A DNA stretch of 64,000 nucleotides from Cinclus cinclus. Lineage: Eukaryota; Chordata; Aves; Passeriformes; Cinclidae. The DNA lies in the NCBI RefSeq assembly GCF_963662255.1, contig NC_085059.1:5365234-5429233 (forward strand), read 5' to 3'. This document shows, piece by piece, positions 36,118 to 49,397 of this stretch. Below the pieces are notes generated by a model, which made no database searches, was not told the DNA's origin, and was given only the letters and a program-made list of their open reading frames with translations. The position numbers and the translations under genes were made by a program. Each line of letters starts with the position of its first letter. Position 1 is the first letter of the stretch.

Positions 36118-39100
36118 TGCTGTTTATTTTCTGCACTTCTATCTCCTCTGTTTCCCTTCTCTTTTCTTGTTCTTTCTCTACAACTTTTCGTTCCTGCCTC
36201 TCCTAGACCCTCCTCATCTGTTTTCAGCTTGTCTCTTCTGATTTTTTTTTTCCTTCACTAAAATAGTTTCGAAATTCTCGCAATATACTTTGGGAATATA
36301 TCCCTTCTTCTTTTACCTGACTCTTTGATGTACCTCTTTGCTTTTTGTTTGGTTTATTTTGTTTGTTTCTTTTAATTCTTTCTACATTCTTCCTCCTTTC
36401 TTGGCGTTGCCTCCCCTTCTCATCTAATGCCATACTTTATATCTTCTGGACATTCTGTCCTTCAACAAAATATTTGAAAAATACCTACAGCACCCCTGCC
36501 ACCAACCACAGACATGCCCTTGGGCCAGAATCGCATTTCTCTTCCCTACACCTCCTCTCCATGTGCAGACGGAGAAACCCACTTACTGTCCATGCACCTG
36601 CAGCTTCCCCTCCCTCCAGGAAAAAGGCCACAAATCTTCAGCCTCCCGTGTTCTCAAGGGCCCAGCAATAACACAGCAAGGCAGTCAGATGGCAAAGAAC
36701 AGCTCTGCCACATCAAAACACATCCACCGCTCTGACACAGAAACTGAAGCACAGCTATTGGGACATCTGTGCACACAGGCCTCAAAGAGTTCAAACAAAC
36801 CAGGGAATTTGCTCATTCAGGAACTCAAACCTATCACAGCCCAACACCACAAACTTTCTTGGAGACCTTAAAAAGCTCTGCGCAACCCCAGCTCCTGAGG
36901 ACTCATCATGAGCCTCAGTCCTTCCTGACTCACTCTCTGCTTGCATGTTCCACGTTCTTCTCTTCCTTTCTGGCAGGCACTCACTGCCTAGACAACACAC
37001 CGAGAACCTCGCTATCTGTGAGGCCCACAGAAAATCTCACACTCACCGTAGAATGATCCACTTGTCAAACAAGAGCCACGAAGGTAACGTCACAACAAGG
37101 TCACTAAGAACACTCCCTTGACCTTCTACACATCTGTTTAGTGAAACCAGTGCTGGTCCCTCCTCCATTCCCTCTTGCTGTCACCCACTCAGGCTGTGCC
37201 AGGAAGCATCAGAAAAGGAATGAGAGCCGGTAACAGCTGCTTTGTTGGTCCAAGAGGGTGAACATTCTGCTGATTCGACAAAAAGATGACACAACTCGAC
37301 AGGAACTAAAGTACACCGGTCTCAAGAACATCCACGTTTGGCGAACGACTTACCTCTTCTGAACTGCTTCCTTCTTCAGAAAAGAAATATTTTCCGAGCA
37401 GGGGGATTAGTTTTAAAGGACACTCGCCCTTAAAACTATCAGTGTACCTGGGGTAGCTGGACAGAAAGAAAAAATCACTTATGTTCCACAAAAACTTGAC
37501 GGCATGCAATGCCCGTGAGGCACTTCCCTCGCTGGGGAACAAGGAAGCAGACCTGTAAGCTACAGAAATTCTCTCAAAGCAAAACTTAGAAGAGAGGAAT
37601 CGACATCCCCCACACTGATGGGGAACAGCCCAAATATCTGCCACGTTGCCAATGAGAGACAGGAAATGAACACAACCGCAAACAAACCCAGCAAAACAAA
37701 AGCATGTGCAGTTTGGCAGAGAAGAGGATAAAAGGAAACACCTCCCATTCTGCTGTTGTACTGAAATGCAAGTTTTGACGCCATCCTGAATACCAACAGC
37801 CGTCTAGCAAGACTAAGAGCAGAGGGGTAATGAGGGAAAGATACAGAGAAGGCTTGGCAGCATGACCCAAATTTCAAAAAGGTTCTCTTTGACCAACAAC
37901 ATCGCAAGTCAAACCCAAGTAGTTAAAGGCACGCGGGACAGGTGTCTTCACAAGCAGCAATACCAGAAAGAACAGCAGTGCTCTAAGATGTGCAGAACTT
38001 CTGGGTGTCCTGAGAGGATCCCAGGAGAGCAGCACTGTGTGCTGGAACCACTCCTGAAGTACTCTACCATAATCCTGTATTTTGCACTCTGGCAACTGGA
38101 ATCTCCACAGCTAAACAGACACCCTCCATTTCATCCCCAAAGATGTATTCAAATCCTCCCCTTGCCCCACGTCTGGCACAAAAAATACGCAGAGTTCTGC
38201 AAATGCATTCTGTGATTCTTTGACTTTTCCCGCGTGATAGGATGCTTTGTGAGTTTTCAGCATTTTCAAGTACAAACCAAGTTCTCAAAGGTTCTGCAAT
38301 TAGAGTAATGAACAATACAGGTCCCAGTCCCCACTGAGCCTCTCCTTCAAGAGACCACAACAAGAGATAAAGCGCCAATCCATTCAAAATCACAACTGGG
38401 TGGAAGAATTTCTACAATCCAAGACCGGAGCTGGGCTGCTCTGTAGATGTGAAGGTTTGGTGTGTACATCCAGACACCAGAACGAGCCGTGTGCGATAAC
38501 AGGACACACCATCTCTACCCAGACTGACCGTGCAAGAGCACAAGCAGGAGAAGAAAAGCACAGCAAGATTACACCCGCCCCCTCAACTGCCCTTAAAAAT
38601 CCTCTCTGAAGACGAGCACAGATCCACCGGGGCAAGAGCTGTGGAAGCTGGGACGAACAGGCTACAGTACACATGGAAAGCAGTTTGTAGTGCTACCCTC
38701 CCACAACAACACTCCCAAAAGAGCAGCAAAAGTGTTCATCAGTGTGCACGTTACCCACTCTTTTCCAACACTTTCCACATGCCAGGCCAGAGGCAGCCAA
38801 GGAGCTGTCTCTGATGGGAGATATTCATAAGCACAAAGGACTCTGGCCATTTCAATACCACATGGCATCTCAAGATCCAGAACGCCTCCAACATCAGACT
38901 CTCGGAACTTGGGAAAGAATCCGGGGCAGAAACACTCCATACCAATCCTGCCTCCTGCTAGGCATGCTCCATTCCTCACTTTGTAACATTTATTCTCGAG
39001 AAAAAGCCATCATCTCCCATGCTTCTCTTCTTATGACATGGACCAAGGTCTTACAAATTATTTCCAGATCCCTCACACAAGGCATCCCACTGCTCCAGAA

Positions 39101-39520
39101 CACCATCCCAGTGTTCACAATGACTCTGTTGGACCAACCGAAACAAAGAAACTACTCTCTGCCAAATGAAAATACATTAAAGCACAAGTCGGAATCGTCA
39201 GTTGTCCCCACAACTCTAGCTGAGGAAAACGACACAGGATGAGGACAGAGAAGAAAACCACAGGTGATACCAACAAGGTCATCACTCTGCAGAAGGCAAT
39301 AAGCCACGACACAGTGCCTGGGGGTCTCTTTCCAGCAGAGCCTCGTTCTTTTGCACTCCTACAACGAGCTCGGGTGGAAACGCTACATACCAGCCAACAA
39401 GACGGCTGTCAGCAGAAATGAAACCTTAGGGAAGTGATTTCACATTAGGGGAAAACAATCCGTGTCCACACCAGCAAATCTCAGCTGCGGACCGTAATAC
39501 CACATGCGTGGAGCTATACC

Positions 39521-39526
39521 TTTATT
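39521..39526 (-). other. Candidate poly(A) signal for read-through form of exon 6
   Basis: Same AATAAA, copied with the 21-kb duplication. Confidence 0.35.
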
Positions 39527-39753
39527 TCTCCCAAGTATTCCCCGCCCACCAGCAGGAGTTCTGGAGCTCGTGCAAGGACATAGCGGCAGGGGGAACGGTG
39601 CTCGTGACTTAAATAATCATTTGTTAAGGAACACACCGCCCTCTGGAATCGGCAATTCGGATTGGAAGCCATCAGAGACTGCTCAGGGAACATAACAGAA
39701 GGGGCAGAAGAGGAAAAAAACAAGTAGACATGAGCAGAGGAAGCAGCACTGAC

Positions 39754-42315
39754 CGTGTCGAGGAGAGCGGAGGGCTCCGGCTGCGTGTCCTTGGCCGCGG
39801 CGCCGGGCGGCGGCGGAGGGAAATTGGGGCTGAAAACCATGAGGTCGCTCTTGGCCGCGCCGTCCGCCACGCACAGGCTGCGGCTGTGGCGCTGCGAGTA
39901 CGACCAGCTGCCCACTTCGCTGGCGCACACCAGCGTCGTGGGCCCGGGCCCCGAGAGCACGGCCGCCCGCGGCGCCCAGCGCGACGCCCCGTACAGCACC
40001 AGGGCCAGCAGGAACAGGCTGGACACGGCGCAGATCGCCACCACCAGCCACACGTTGGTCGCCGCGCTGGCCGCGCCGGCGCCGAGCTCCACGCCCGACG
40101 CCGACCGCGACCCCGACGCCGACCAGGACGACGAGGACGAGGAGGAGGAGAGCGACGATCCCGGGCCCGCGGCCAGCGCCGCCTCGGCCGCCTCGAGCAG
40201 CGACACGCTGAGCGTGGCCGTGGCCGAGCGCGCCGGCTCGCCGTGGTCGCGCACGACGATCAGCAGCCTCTGGCGAGGGCCGTCCGCCTCGTCCAGCGGC
40301 CGCGCCGTGCTCACCTCGCCGCTGTAGAGCCCCACGCGGAACGGGCCCTTGCCCCGCGGCTCCCACAGCTCGTAGCGCAGCCACGCGTTGTAGCCCGAGT
40401 CGGCGTCCACGGCGCGGATCTTCGCCACCACCTGGCCCGCCGGCGCCCCCCACGCCGCCCACGCCCACAGCGTGCCCGAGCCCGAGCCCGAGCCCGAGCC
40501 CGGCCCCGAGCCCGAGCCCGAGCCCGGCCCCGAGGACGCCTCGGCCGCCACGGCGCCCGCCTCCGCCGCCGAGCCCGCGGGCGGCAGCAGCAGCGCCGGC
40601 GCGTTGTCGTTCTCGTCCAGCACGAAGAGCTGCACCGTGGCGTTGCCGCACAGCGGCGGCTCCCCCGCGTCCACCGCGCGCACCTCGAACTGCAGCACCT
40701 GCAGCTCCTCGTAGTCCAAGGGCTGCAGCGCCCACAGCCGCCCGCTCTCCGCGTCCACCGACACGTAGCTCGACGCCGCACGCCACCCGCCGCCCACGGC
40801 CCCCGACGACCACGACGGAGCCGCGGCCCCGCCGCCCACGCCGCCCTCCCACACCGAGTAGCTCACGCGCCCGTTGCCCGCCTCGTCCGGGTCCCGCGCC
40901 CACAGCCGCGCCAGCTCCGCGCCCGCCGCGTTGTTCTCCCGCGCCAGCACCGTGTACACGGCCTGCGAGAACGCGGGCGCGTTGTCGTTCACGTCCGACA
41001 CCGGCACCCGCAGCCCGCGGCTGGCGCGCAGCGCCGGCGCCCCGCCGTCCTCCGCACGCACCTCCACCTCGTACTCCGACACCCGCTCCCGGTCCAGCGC
41101 CTCGCGCAGCACCAGCGAGTACGAGCCCGCGAACGTCGCCTCCAGACCGAACGGCGACGCCGGCCACACCCAGCACCGCACGCGCCCGTTCGCCCCCGAG
41201 TCTCGGTCCGACACGCTCAGCAGGGCCACCACCGTCCCCACCGACGCGTCCTCCGACACCGGCACCGACAGCGACGTCACCCACACCTCCGGCGCGTTGT
41301 CGTTCACGTCCAGCACCTCCAGCACCACCTTGCAGTGACCCGACAGCGGAGGCGTCCCTTTATCAGTCGCGTCCACTTGCAGGCGATACAGACTAACATC
41401 CTCATAGTCCAAGTTACCCAGAAGACGGATCTCTCCGCTCTTTCTGTCAATTCTGAAAATGTCTCTTCCATCCTGCGGGGACACGATCTGGACCGAATAG
41501 GAAATATTACTGTTCGACCCCTCATCCAAATCCGTGGCATTAAGTTTGATCACCAAAGAGCCTCGTTCTGCGTTTTCGGGCAGCTGCACTTTGTACACGG
41601 ACTGGTTGAACTGGGGCGCGTTGTCGTTCGCATCCAGCACCGAGATCAGCAGCTCCATTGTCCCCGTCAGAGACGGCCGGCCCCCGTCACTCGCCGTCAG
41701 CACCAACCGGTGCACGGGAATCGTCTCCCGGTCCAGAGATTTCGTGAGCACCAGGAATAAGGACTCAGCGTCCTCCTCGGTTTTTTGTAAATCCAGAGAG
41801 AAATGCTCGCTGGGGCTGAGTGTGTAGGAGAGCTGCGCGTTCGCTCCAATATCCGCATCCGACGCGCCCTCCAGCGGGAAACGAGACCCCGGCACAGACG
41901 ATTCCGCGATGCTGAGGTTTTTTCGGGCGGCGGGGAAGACGGGGGCATTGTCGTTGATGTCGGTGACCTCCAGCTGCACATGGAAGACGCGCAGCGGCCG
42001 CTCCAGCAGCACCTCCAGGCGCAGCGCGCACGGCGCGCTCTTGCCGCACAGCTCCTCCCGGTCGAGCCGCGAGCTCACCAGCAGCGCGCCGCTCGCCCCG
42101 CTCACCTCCACGCTCGCCCGCCGGCCCTGCGCCACCAGCCGCAGCCGCCGCGCCTCCGCCTCGCCCGCCTCCAGCCCCAGGTCCTGCGCCAGACGGCCCA
42201 CCACCGTGCCGGCCTTGGCTTCCTCCGGCACCGAGTACCGCACCTGCCCGCCCGCCAGCGCCCAGGCCGCCTGCAGCACCAGCACCCGCAGCACCGCACC
42301 ACAACGCTCGCCCAT
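39754..42315 (-). CDS. PCDHA: Protocadherin alpha variable exon (exon 6), chimaeric relative to exon 3
   Basis: 854 residues. The 3' part (EC4 to tail, 39754-41323) is base-identical to exon 3 as far as I compared, including the compound Ser-Gly repeat (40475-40522) and KDTQPEP tail. EC3 and EC2 are unrelated to exon 3 and belong to the type shared with exons 7 and 9 (loop SLDLQKTEEDAESLFLVL; EC3 with NATDLDEGSNSNISYSV and DRKSGEIRLLGNLDY). It differs from 7 and 9 by LTKSL for LRRSL, DANDNAP for DVNDNMP, GSLVIKLNA for GTLVVKVNA, and a unique EC1-EC2 linker, IAESSVPGS. The exon therefore looks assembled from an exon-3-like 3' half and an exon-7-like 5' half. Donor GT at 39753-39752; class B flanks on both sides. 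Confidence 0.95.
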
Positions 42316-42567
42316 CCCTGCACGCACCGCCGCCGCTGCTCTCGCTCCACCCGCCGCCGCCGCCGCTGTGGCTCTGGCTGCCGGCCCCGGCACGGGCCCC
42401 GCACGGCTCCCCGCCGCCGCCCGGACGCACCGGCTCTGCTGCCCGGCCCGCGCCGCCCCCCCGCGCTCACAGCCGGGCTCTCCGCCGCACCGGGGCGGAG
42501 CCGCCCACGCGCCGTTCCTGAGCCTGCAGCGACACCGTGCGCTGCTCCGCCGCCTCACGCCAGCCGC
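42316..42567 (-). promoter_or_regulatory. Promoter/5' UTR block of exon 6
   Basis: Candidate CSE at 42537-42526. T variant as in exon 3, but joined to class B sequence upstream. Confidence 0.55.
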
Positions 42568-43138
42568 AACCTCAGCCGCGCTGACTTTCCCCACCGTGTC
42601 TATTTTCTGGTGAGTCTTGTTGTCGTGCTCCTCTTCTTTCCCCTTACATCTTCGTCTTTCTTTCTATGTTAGCCTTTATTTCCTCTTTCTTCACTTCCTT
42701 TTTCGTTTCTCCTTCTTTCTGCATTTTCGGGTTTTTTTGGTTTTGTTTCGATTTCATTTCTTCATTTTCTTTGTACTCTTTTCTCTTTCTTCCTTGTCTG
42801 TCTTCTTTATGGTCCTTGTTATGCCACTCCTCATTCTTTCCACTCCTTTTCCGTCTCCTTCCACTCTCCTTTGTTCTTTAGCCGCACAGTTCGTCAGTTT
42901 TCTCTGGCGCCGCGGACACCATCAACTGCGGCACCATCAGCGCTAATTACAGAGTCCCATTGCTAGAGAGCTGTGCTGCTCTAACCAAGGGTGTTAGGAA
43001 CCAACTCCCTTCCAAGGATAACGATAAGGTCGGGGCGTGCTGCTCTGCTCTTTTACTGCCTCTTTTGCATTTCCATTCTGTCATTCATCTCTTACTTTCA
43101 TTCTGGCTTCATTTTTATTTACGCGGGTTCATTACTAT

Positions 43139-43200
43139 TAGTAGTAGTAGCAGGAGGAGGAGGAGGAGGAGGAGTAGCAGTAGTAGTAGCAGTAGTAGTA
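43139..43200. repeat. AGT/AGG/AGC trinucleotide microsatellite, expanded
   Basis: Two AGG units (6 bp) longer than the copy at 14791-14846. Confidence 0.85.
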
Positions 43201-46200
43201 TGCTGTTTATTTTCTGCACTTCTATCTCCTCTGTTTCCCTTCTCTTTTCTTGTTCTTTCTCTACAACTTTTCGTTCCTGCCTCTCCTAGACTCTCCTCAT
43301 CTGTTTTCAGCTTGTCTCTTCTGATTTTTTTTTCCTTCACTAAAATAGTTTCGAAATTCTTGCAATATACTTTGGGAATATATCCCTTCTTCTTTTACCT
43401 GACTCTTTGATGTACCTCTTTGCTTTTTGTTTGGTTTATTTTGTTTGTTTCTTTTAATTCTTTCTACATTCTTCCTCCTTTCTTGGCGTTGCCTCCCCTT
43501 CTCATCTAATGCCATACTTTATATCTTCTGGACATTCTGTCCTTCAACAAAATATTTTAAAAATACCTACAGCACCCCTGCCACCAACCACAGACATGCC
43601 CTTGGGCCAGAATCGCATTTCTCTTCCCTACACCTCCTCTCCATGTGCAGACGGAGAAACCCACTTACTGTCCATGCACCTGCAGCTTCCCCTCCCTCCA
43701 GGAAAAAGGCCACAAATCTTCAGCCTCCCGTGTTCTCAAGGGCCCAGCAATAACACAGCAAGGCAGTCAGATGGCAAAGAACAGCTCTGCCACATCAAAA
43801 CACATCCACCGCTCTGACACAGAAACTGAAGCACAGCTATTGGGACATCTGTGCACACAGGCCTCAAAGAGTTCAAACAAACCAGGGAATTTGCTCATTC
43901 AGGAACTCAAACCTATCACAGCCCAACACCACAAACTTTCTTAGAGACTTTAAAAAGCTCTGCGCAACCCCAGCTCCTGAGGACTCATCATGAGCCTCAG
44001 TCCTTCCTGACTCACTCTCCGCTTGCATGTTCCACGTTCTTCTCTTCCTTTCTGGCAGGCACTCACTGCCTAGACAACACACCGAGAACCTCGCTATCTG
44101 TGAGGCCCACAGAAAATCTCACACTCACTGTAGAATGATCCACTTGTCAAACAAGAGCCACGAAGGTAACGTCACAACAAGGTCACTAAGAACACTCCCT
44201 TGACCTTCTACACATCTGTTTAGTGAAACCAGTGCTGGTCCCTCCTCCATTCCCTCTTGCTGTCACCCACTCAGGCTGTGCCAGGAAGCATCAGAAAAGG
44301 AATGAGAGCCGGTAACAGCTGCTTTGTTGGTCCAAGAGGGTGAACATTCTGCTGATTCGACAAAAAGATGACACAACTCGACAGGAACTAAAGTACACCG
44401 GTCTCAAGAACATCCACGTTTGGCGAACGACTTACCTCTTCTGAACTGCTTCCTTCTTCAGAAAAGAAATATTTTCCGAGCAGGGGGATTAGTTTTAAAG
44501 GACACTTGCCCTTAAAACTATCAGTGTACCTGGGGTAGCTGGACAGAAAGAAAAAATCACTTATGTTCCACAAAAACTTGACGGCATGCAATGCCCGTGA
44601 GGCACTTCCCTCGCTGGGGAACAAGGAAGCAGACCTGTAAGCTACAGAAATTCTCTCAAAGCAAAACTTAGAAGAGAGGAATCGACATCCCCCACACTGA
44701 TGGGGAACAGCCCAAATATCTGCCACGTTGCCAATGAGAGACAGGAAATGAACACAACCGCAAACAAACCCAGCAAAACAAAAGCATGTGCAGTTTGGCA
44801 GAGAAGAGGATAAAAGGAAACACCTCCCATTCTGCTGTTGTACTGAAATGCAAGTTTTGACGCCATCCTGAATACCAACAGCCGTCTAGCAAGACTAAGA
44901 GCAGAGGGGTAATGAGGGAAAGATACAGAGAAGGCTTGGCAGCATGACCCAAATTTCAAAAAGGTTCTCTTTGACCAACAACATCGCAAGTCAAACCCAA
45001 GTAGTTAAAGGCACGCGGGACAGGTGTCTTCACAAGCAGCAATACCAGAAAGAACAGCAGTGCTCTAAGATGTGCAGAACTTCTGGGTGTCCTGAGAGGA
45101 TCCCAGGAGAGCAGCACTGTGTGCTGGAACCACTCCTGAAGTACTCTACCATAATCCTGTATTTTGCACTCTGGCAACTGGAATCTCCACAGCTAAACAG
45201 ACACCCTCCATTTCATCCCCAAAGATGTATTCAAAAACTCCCCTTGCCCCACGTCTGGCACAAAAAATACGCAGAGTTCTGCAAATGCATTCTGTGATTC
45301 TTTGACTTTTCCCGCGTGATAGGATGCTTTGTGAGTTTTCAGCATTTTCAAGTACAAACCAAGTTCTCAAAGGTTCTGCAATTAGAGTAATGAACAATAC
45401 AGGTCCCAGTCCCCACTGAGCCTCTCCTTCAAGAGACCACAACAAGAGATAAAGCGCCAATCCATTCAAAATCACAACTGGGTGGAAGAATTTCTACAAT
45501 CCAAGACCGGAGCTGGGCTGCTCTGTAGATGTGAAGGTTTGGTGTGTACATCCAGACACCAGAACGAGCCGTGTGCGGTAACAGGACACACCATCTCTAC
45601 CCAGACTGACCGTGCAAGAGCACAAGCAGGAGAAGAAAAGCACAGCAAGATTACACCCGCCCCCTCAACTGCCCTTAAAAATCCTCTCTGAAGACGAGCA
45701 CAGATCCACCGGGGCAAGAGCTGTGGAAGCTGGGACGAACACGCTACAGTACACATGGAAAGCAGTTTGTAGTGCTACCCTCCCACAACAACACTCCCAA
45801 AAGAGCAGCAAAAGTGTTCATCAGTGTGCACGTTACCCACTCTTTTCCAACACTTTCCACATGCCAGGCCAGAGGCAGCCAAGGAGCTGTCTCTGATGGG
45901 AGATATTCATAAGCACAAAGGACTCTGGCCATTTCAATACCACATGGCATCTCAAGATCCAGAACGCCTCCAACATCAGACTCTCGGAACCTGGGAAAGA
46001 ATCCGGGGCAGAAACACTCCATACCAATCCTGCCTCCTGCTAGGCATGCTCCATTCCTCACTTTGTAACATTTATTCTCGAGAAAAAGCCATCATCTCCC
46101 ATGCTTCTCTTCTTATGACATGGACCAAGGTCTTACAAATTATTTCCAGATCCCTCACACAAGGCATCCCACTGCTCCAGAACACCATCCCAGTGTTCAC

Positions 46201-46602
46201 AATGACTCTGTTGGACCAACCGAAACAAAGAAACTACTCTCTGCCAAATGAAAATACATTAAAGCACAAGTCGGAATCGTCAGTTGTCCCCACAACTCTA
46301 GCTGAGGAAAACGACACAGGATGAGGACAGAGAAGAAAACCACAGGTGATACCAACAAGGTCATCACTCTGCAGAAGGCAATAAGCCACGACACAGTGCC
46401 TGGGGGTCTCTTTCCAGCAGAGCCTCGTTCTTTTGCACTCCTACAACGAGCTCGGGTGGAAACGCTACATACCAGCCAACAAGACGGCTGTCAGCAGAAA
46501 TGAAACCTTAGGGAAGTGATTTCACATTAGGGGAAAACAATCCGTGTCCACACCAGCAAATCTCAGCTGCGGACCGTAATACCACATGCGTGGAGCTATA
46601 CC

Positions 46603-46608
46603 TTTATT
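46603..46608 (-). other. Candidate poly(A) signal for read-through form of exon 7
   Basis: Same AATAAA in the class B sequence downstream of exon 7. Confidence 0.35.
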
Positions 46609-46835
46609 TCTCCCAAGTATTCCCCGCCCACCAGCAGGAGTTCTGGAGCTCGTGCAAGGACATAGCGGCAGGGGGAACGGTGCTCGTGACTTAAATAATC
46701 ATTTGTTAAGGAACACACCGCCCTCTGGAATCGGCAATTCGGATTGGAAGCCATCAGAGACTGCTCAGGGAACATAACAGAAGGGGCAGAAGAGGAAAAA
46801 AACAAGTAGACATGAGCAGAGGAAGCAGAACTGAC

Positions 46836-47558
46836 CGTGTCGAGGAGAGCGGAGGGCTCCGGCTGCGTGTCCTTGGCCGCGGCGCCGGGCGGCGGCGGAG
46901 GGAAATTGGGGCTGAAAACCATGAGGTCGCTCTTGGCCGCGCCGTCCGCCACGCACAGGCTGCGGCTGTGGCGCTGCGAGTACGACCAGCTGCCCACTTC
47001 GCTGGCGCACACCAGCGTCGTGGGCCCGGGCCCCGAGAGCACGGCCGCCCGCGGCGCCCAGCGCGACGCCCCGTACAGCACCAGGGCCAGCAGGAACAGG
47101 CTGGACACGGCGCAGATCGCCACCACCAGCCACACGTTGGTCGCCGCGCTGGCCGCGCCGGCGCCGAGCTCCACGCCCGACGCCGACCGCGACCCCGACG
47201 CCGACCACGACGACGACGAGGACGAGGAGGAGGAGAGCGACGATCCCGGGCCCGCGGCCAGCGCCGCCTCGGCCGCCTCGAGCAGCGACACGCTGAGCGT
47301 GGCCGTGGCCGAGCGCGCCGGCTCGCCGTGGTCGCGCACGACGATCAGCAGCCTCTGGCGAGGGCCGTCCGCCTCGTCCAGCGGCCGCGCCGTGCTCACC
47401 TCGCCGCTGTAGAGCCCCACGCGGAACGGGCCCTTGCCCCGCGGCTCCCACAGCTCGTAGCGCAGCCACGCGTTGTAGCCCGAGTCGGCGTCCACGGCGC
47501 GGATCTTCGCCACCACCTGGCCCGCCGGCGCCCCCCACGCCGCCCACGCCCACAGCGT

Positions 47559-47593
<35 letters not shown>

Positions 47594-49397
47594 GCCCCGA
47601 GCCCGGCCCCGAGGACGCCTCGGCCGCCACGGCGCCCGCCTCCGCCGCCGAGCCCGCGGGCGGCAGCAGCAGCGCCGGCGCGTTGTCGTTCTCGTCCAGC
47701 ACGAAGAGCTGCACCGTGGCGTTGCCGCACAGCGGCGGCTCCCCCGCGTCCACCGCGCGCACCTCGAACTGCAGCACCTGCAGCTCCTCGTAGTCCAAGG
47801 GCTGCAGCGCCCACAGCCGCCCGCTCTCCGCGTCCACCGACACGTAGCTCGACGCCGCACGCCACCCGCCGCCCACGGCCCCCGACGACCACGACGGAGC
47901 CGCGGCCCCGCCGCCCACGCCGCCCTCCCACACCGAGTAGCTCACGCGCCCGTTGCCCGCCTCGTCCGGGTCCCGCGCCCACAGCCGCGCCAGCTCCGCG
48001 CCCGCCGCGTTGTTCTCCCGCGCCAGCACCGTGTACACGGCCTGCGAGAACGCGGGCGCGTTGTCGTTCACGTCCGACACCGGCACCCGCAGCCCGCGGC
48101 TGGCGCGCAGCGCCGGCGCCCCGCCGTCCTCCGCACGCACCTCCACCTCGTACTCCGACACCCGCTCCCGGTCCAGCGCCTCGCGCAGCACCAGCGAGTA
48201 CGAGCCCGCGAACGTCGCCTCCAGACCGAACGGCGACGCCGGCCACACCCAGCACCGCACGCGCCCGTTCGCCCCCGAGTCTCGGTCCGACACGCTCAGC
48301 AGGGCCACCACCGTCCCCACCGACGCGTCCTCCGACACCGGCACCGACAGCGACGTCACCCACACCTCCGGCGCGTTGTCGTTCACGTCCAGCACCTCCA
48401 GCACCACCTTGCAGTGACCCGACAGCGGAGGCGTCCCTTTATCAGTCGCGTCCACTTGCAGGCGATACAGACTAACATCCTCATAGTCCAAGTTACCCAG
48501 AAGACGGATCTCTCCGCTCTTTCTGTCAATTCTGAAAATGTCTCTTCCATCCTGCGGGGACACGATCTGGACCGAATAGGAAATATTACTGTTCGACCCC
48601 TCATCCAAATCCGTGGCATTTACTTTGACCACCAAAGTGCCTCGTTCGGCGTTTTCGGGCAGCTGTACTTTGTACACGGACTGGTTGAATTGCGGCATGT
48701 TGTCATTCACATCCAGCACCGAGATCAGCAGCTCCATTGTCCCCGTCAGAGACGGCCGGCCCCCGTCACTCGCCGTCAGCACCAACCGGTGCAAGGGAAT
48801 CGTCTCCCGGTCCAGAGATCTCCTGAGCACCAAGAATAAGGACTCAGCGTCCTCCTCGGTTTTTTGTAAATCCAGCGAGAAGTGCTCGCTGGGACTGAGC
48901 GTGTAGGAGAGCTGCGCGTTCGCTCCAATATCCGCATCCGACGCGCCCTCCAGCGGGAAACGAGACCCCGGCAGGGTGGTGAATTCCGCGATGCTGAGGT
49001 TTTTTCGGGCGGCGGGGAAGGCGGGGGCATTGTCGTTGATGTCGGTGACCTCCAGCTGCACATGGAAGACGCGCAGCGGCCGCTCCAGCAGCACCTCCAG
49101 GCGCAGCGCGCACGGCGCGCTCTTGCCGCACAGCTCCTCCCGGTCGAGCCGCGAGCTCACCAGCAGCGCGCCGCTCGCCCCGCTCACCTCCACGCTCGCC
49201 CGCCGGCCCTGCGCCACCAGCCGCAGCCGCCGCGCCTCCGCCTCGCCCGCCTCCAGCCCCAGGTCCTGCGCCAGACGGCCCACCACCGTGCCGGCCTTGG
49301 CTTCCTCCGGCACCGAGTACCGCACCTGCCCGCCCGCCAGCGCCCAGGCCGCCTGCAGCACCAGCACCCGCAGCACCGCACCACAACGCTCGCCCAT
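46836..49397 (-). CDS. PCDHA: Protocadherin alpha variable exon (exon 7), complete
   Basis: 854 residues with the EC2-EC3 type of exons 6 and 9. Distinct features: NDNAPAF instead of NDNAPVF at the EC1-EC2 boundary, IPLHR instead of IPVHR in EC2, DVNDNMP at the EC2-EC3 boundary, a compound repeat of five cccgag, one cccggc, one cccgag (47560-47601), and one extra serine (3-bp insertion) in the juxtamembrane Ser run. Donor GT at 46835-46834; the intron continues GTCAGTTCTG where the other copies have GTCAGTGCTG. Start ATG 49397-49395. Downstream class B, upstream class A. Paralogue of exon 9 in the 14-kb duplication. AATAAA for a possible read-through form at 46608-46603. Confidence 0.95.

Larger units (their letters stand above)
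35491..39753. other. Class B intergenic segment between exons 5 and 6
   Basis: Repeat copy of 14220-18482: plus-strand donor GT 35533-35534, trinucleotide repeat 36062-36117, exon-like block 37456 down to 37354, AATAAA 39526-39521. No gene recognised. Confidence 0.75.
21272..41323. repeat. 21-kb tandem duplication, second copy
   Basis: Counterpart of 1-20052, holding exons 4, 5 and the 3' half of exon 6. Both junctions fall in homologous exon sequence (5' block of exon 3; EC3-EC4 of exon 6), as expected for unequal crossing-over between exons. Confidence 0.92.
42568..46835. other. Class B intergenic segment between exons 6 and 7
   Basis: Class B but not part of the 21-kb repeat. It differs from 14220-18482 at scattered sites (for example TGGTTTTGTTT for TGGGTTTGTTT) and has a longer trinucleotide repeat (43139-43200). 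Plus-strand donor GT 42610-42611; exon-like block 44538 down to 44436; AATAAA 46608-46603. Nearest relative is 56741-61009. Confidence 0.75.

Noticed and set aside
39730..41760. Very long plus-strand open frame (676 codons) antisense to exon 6, with similar ones opposite every exon
   Set aside because: It follows from the scarcity of stop codons in extreme-GC DNA. The translation is Arg/His/Pro/Gln-rich low complexity with no domain, and it mirrors the periodicity of the sense exon.
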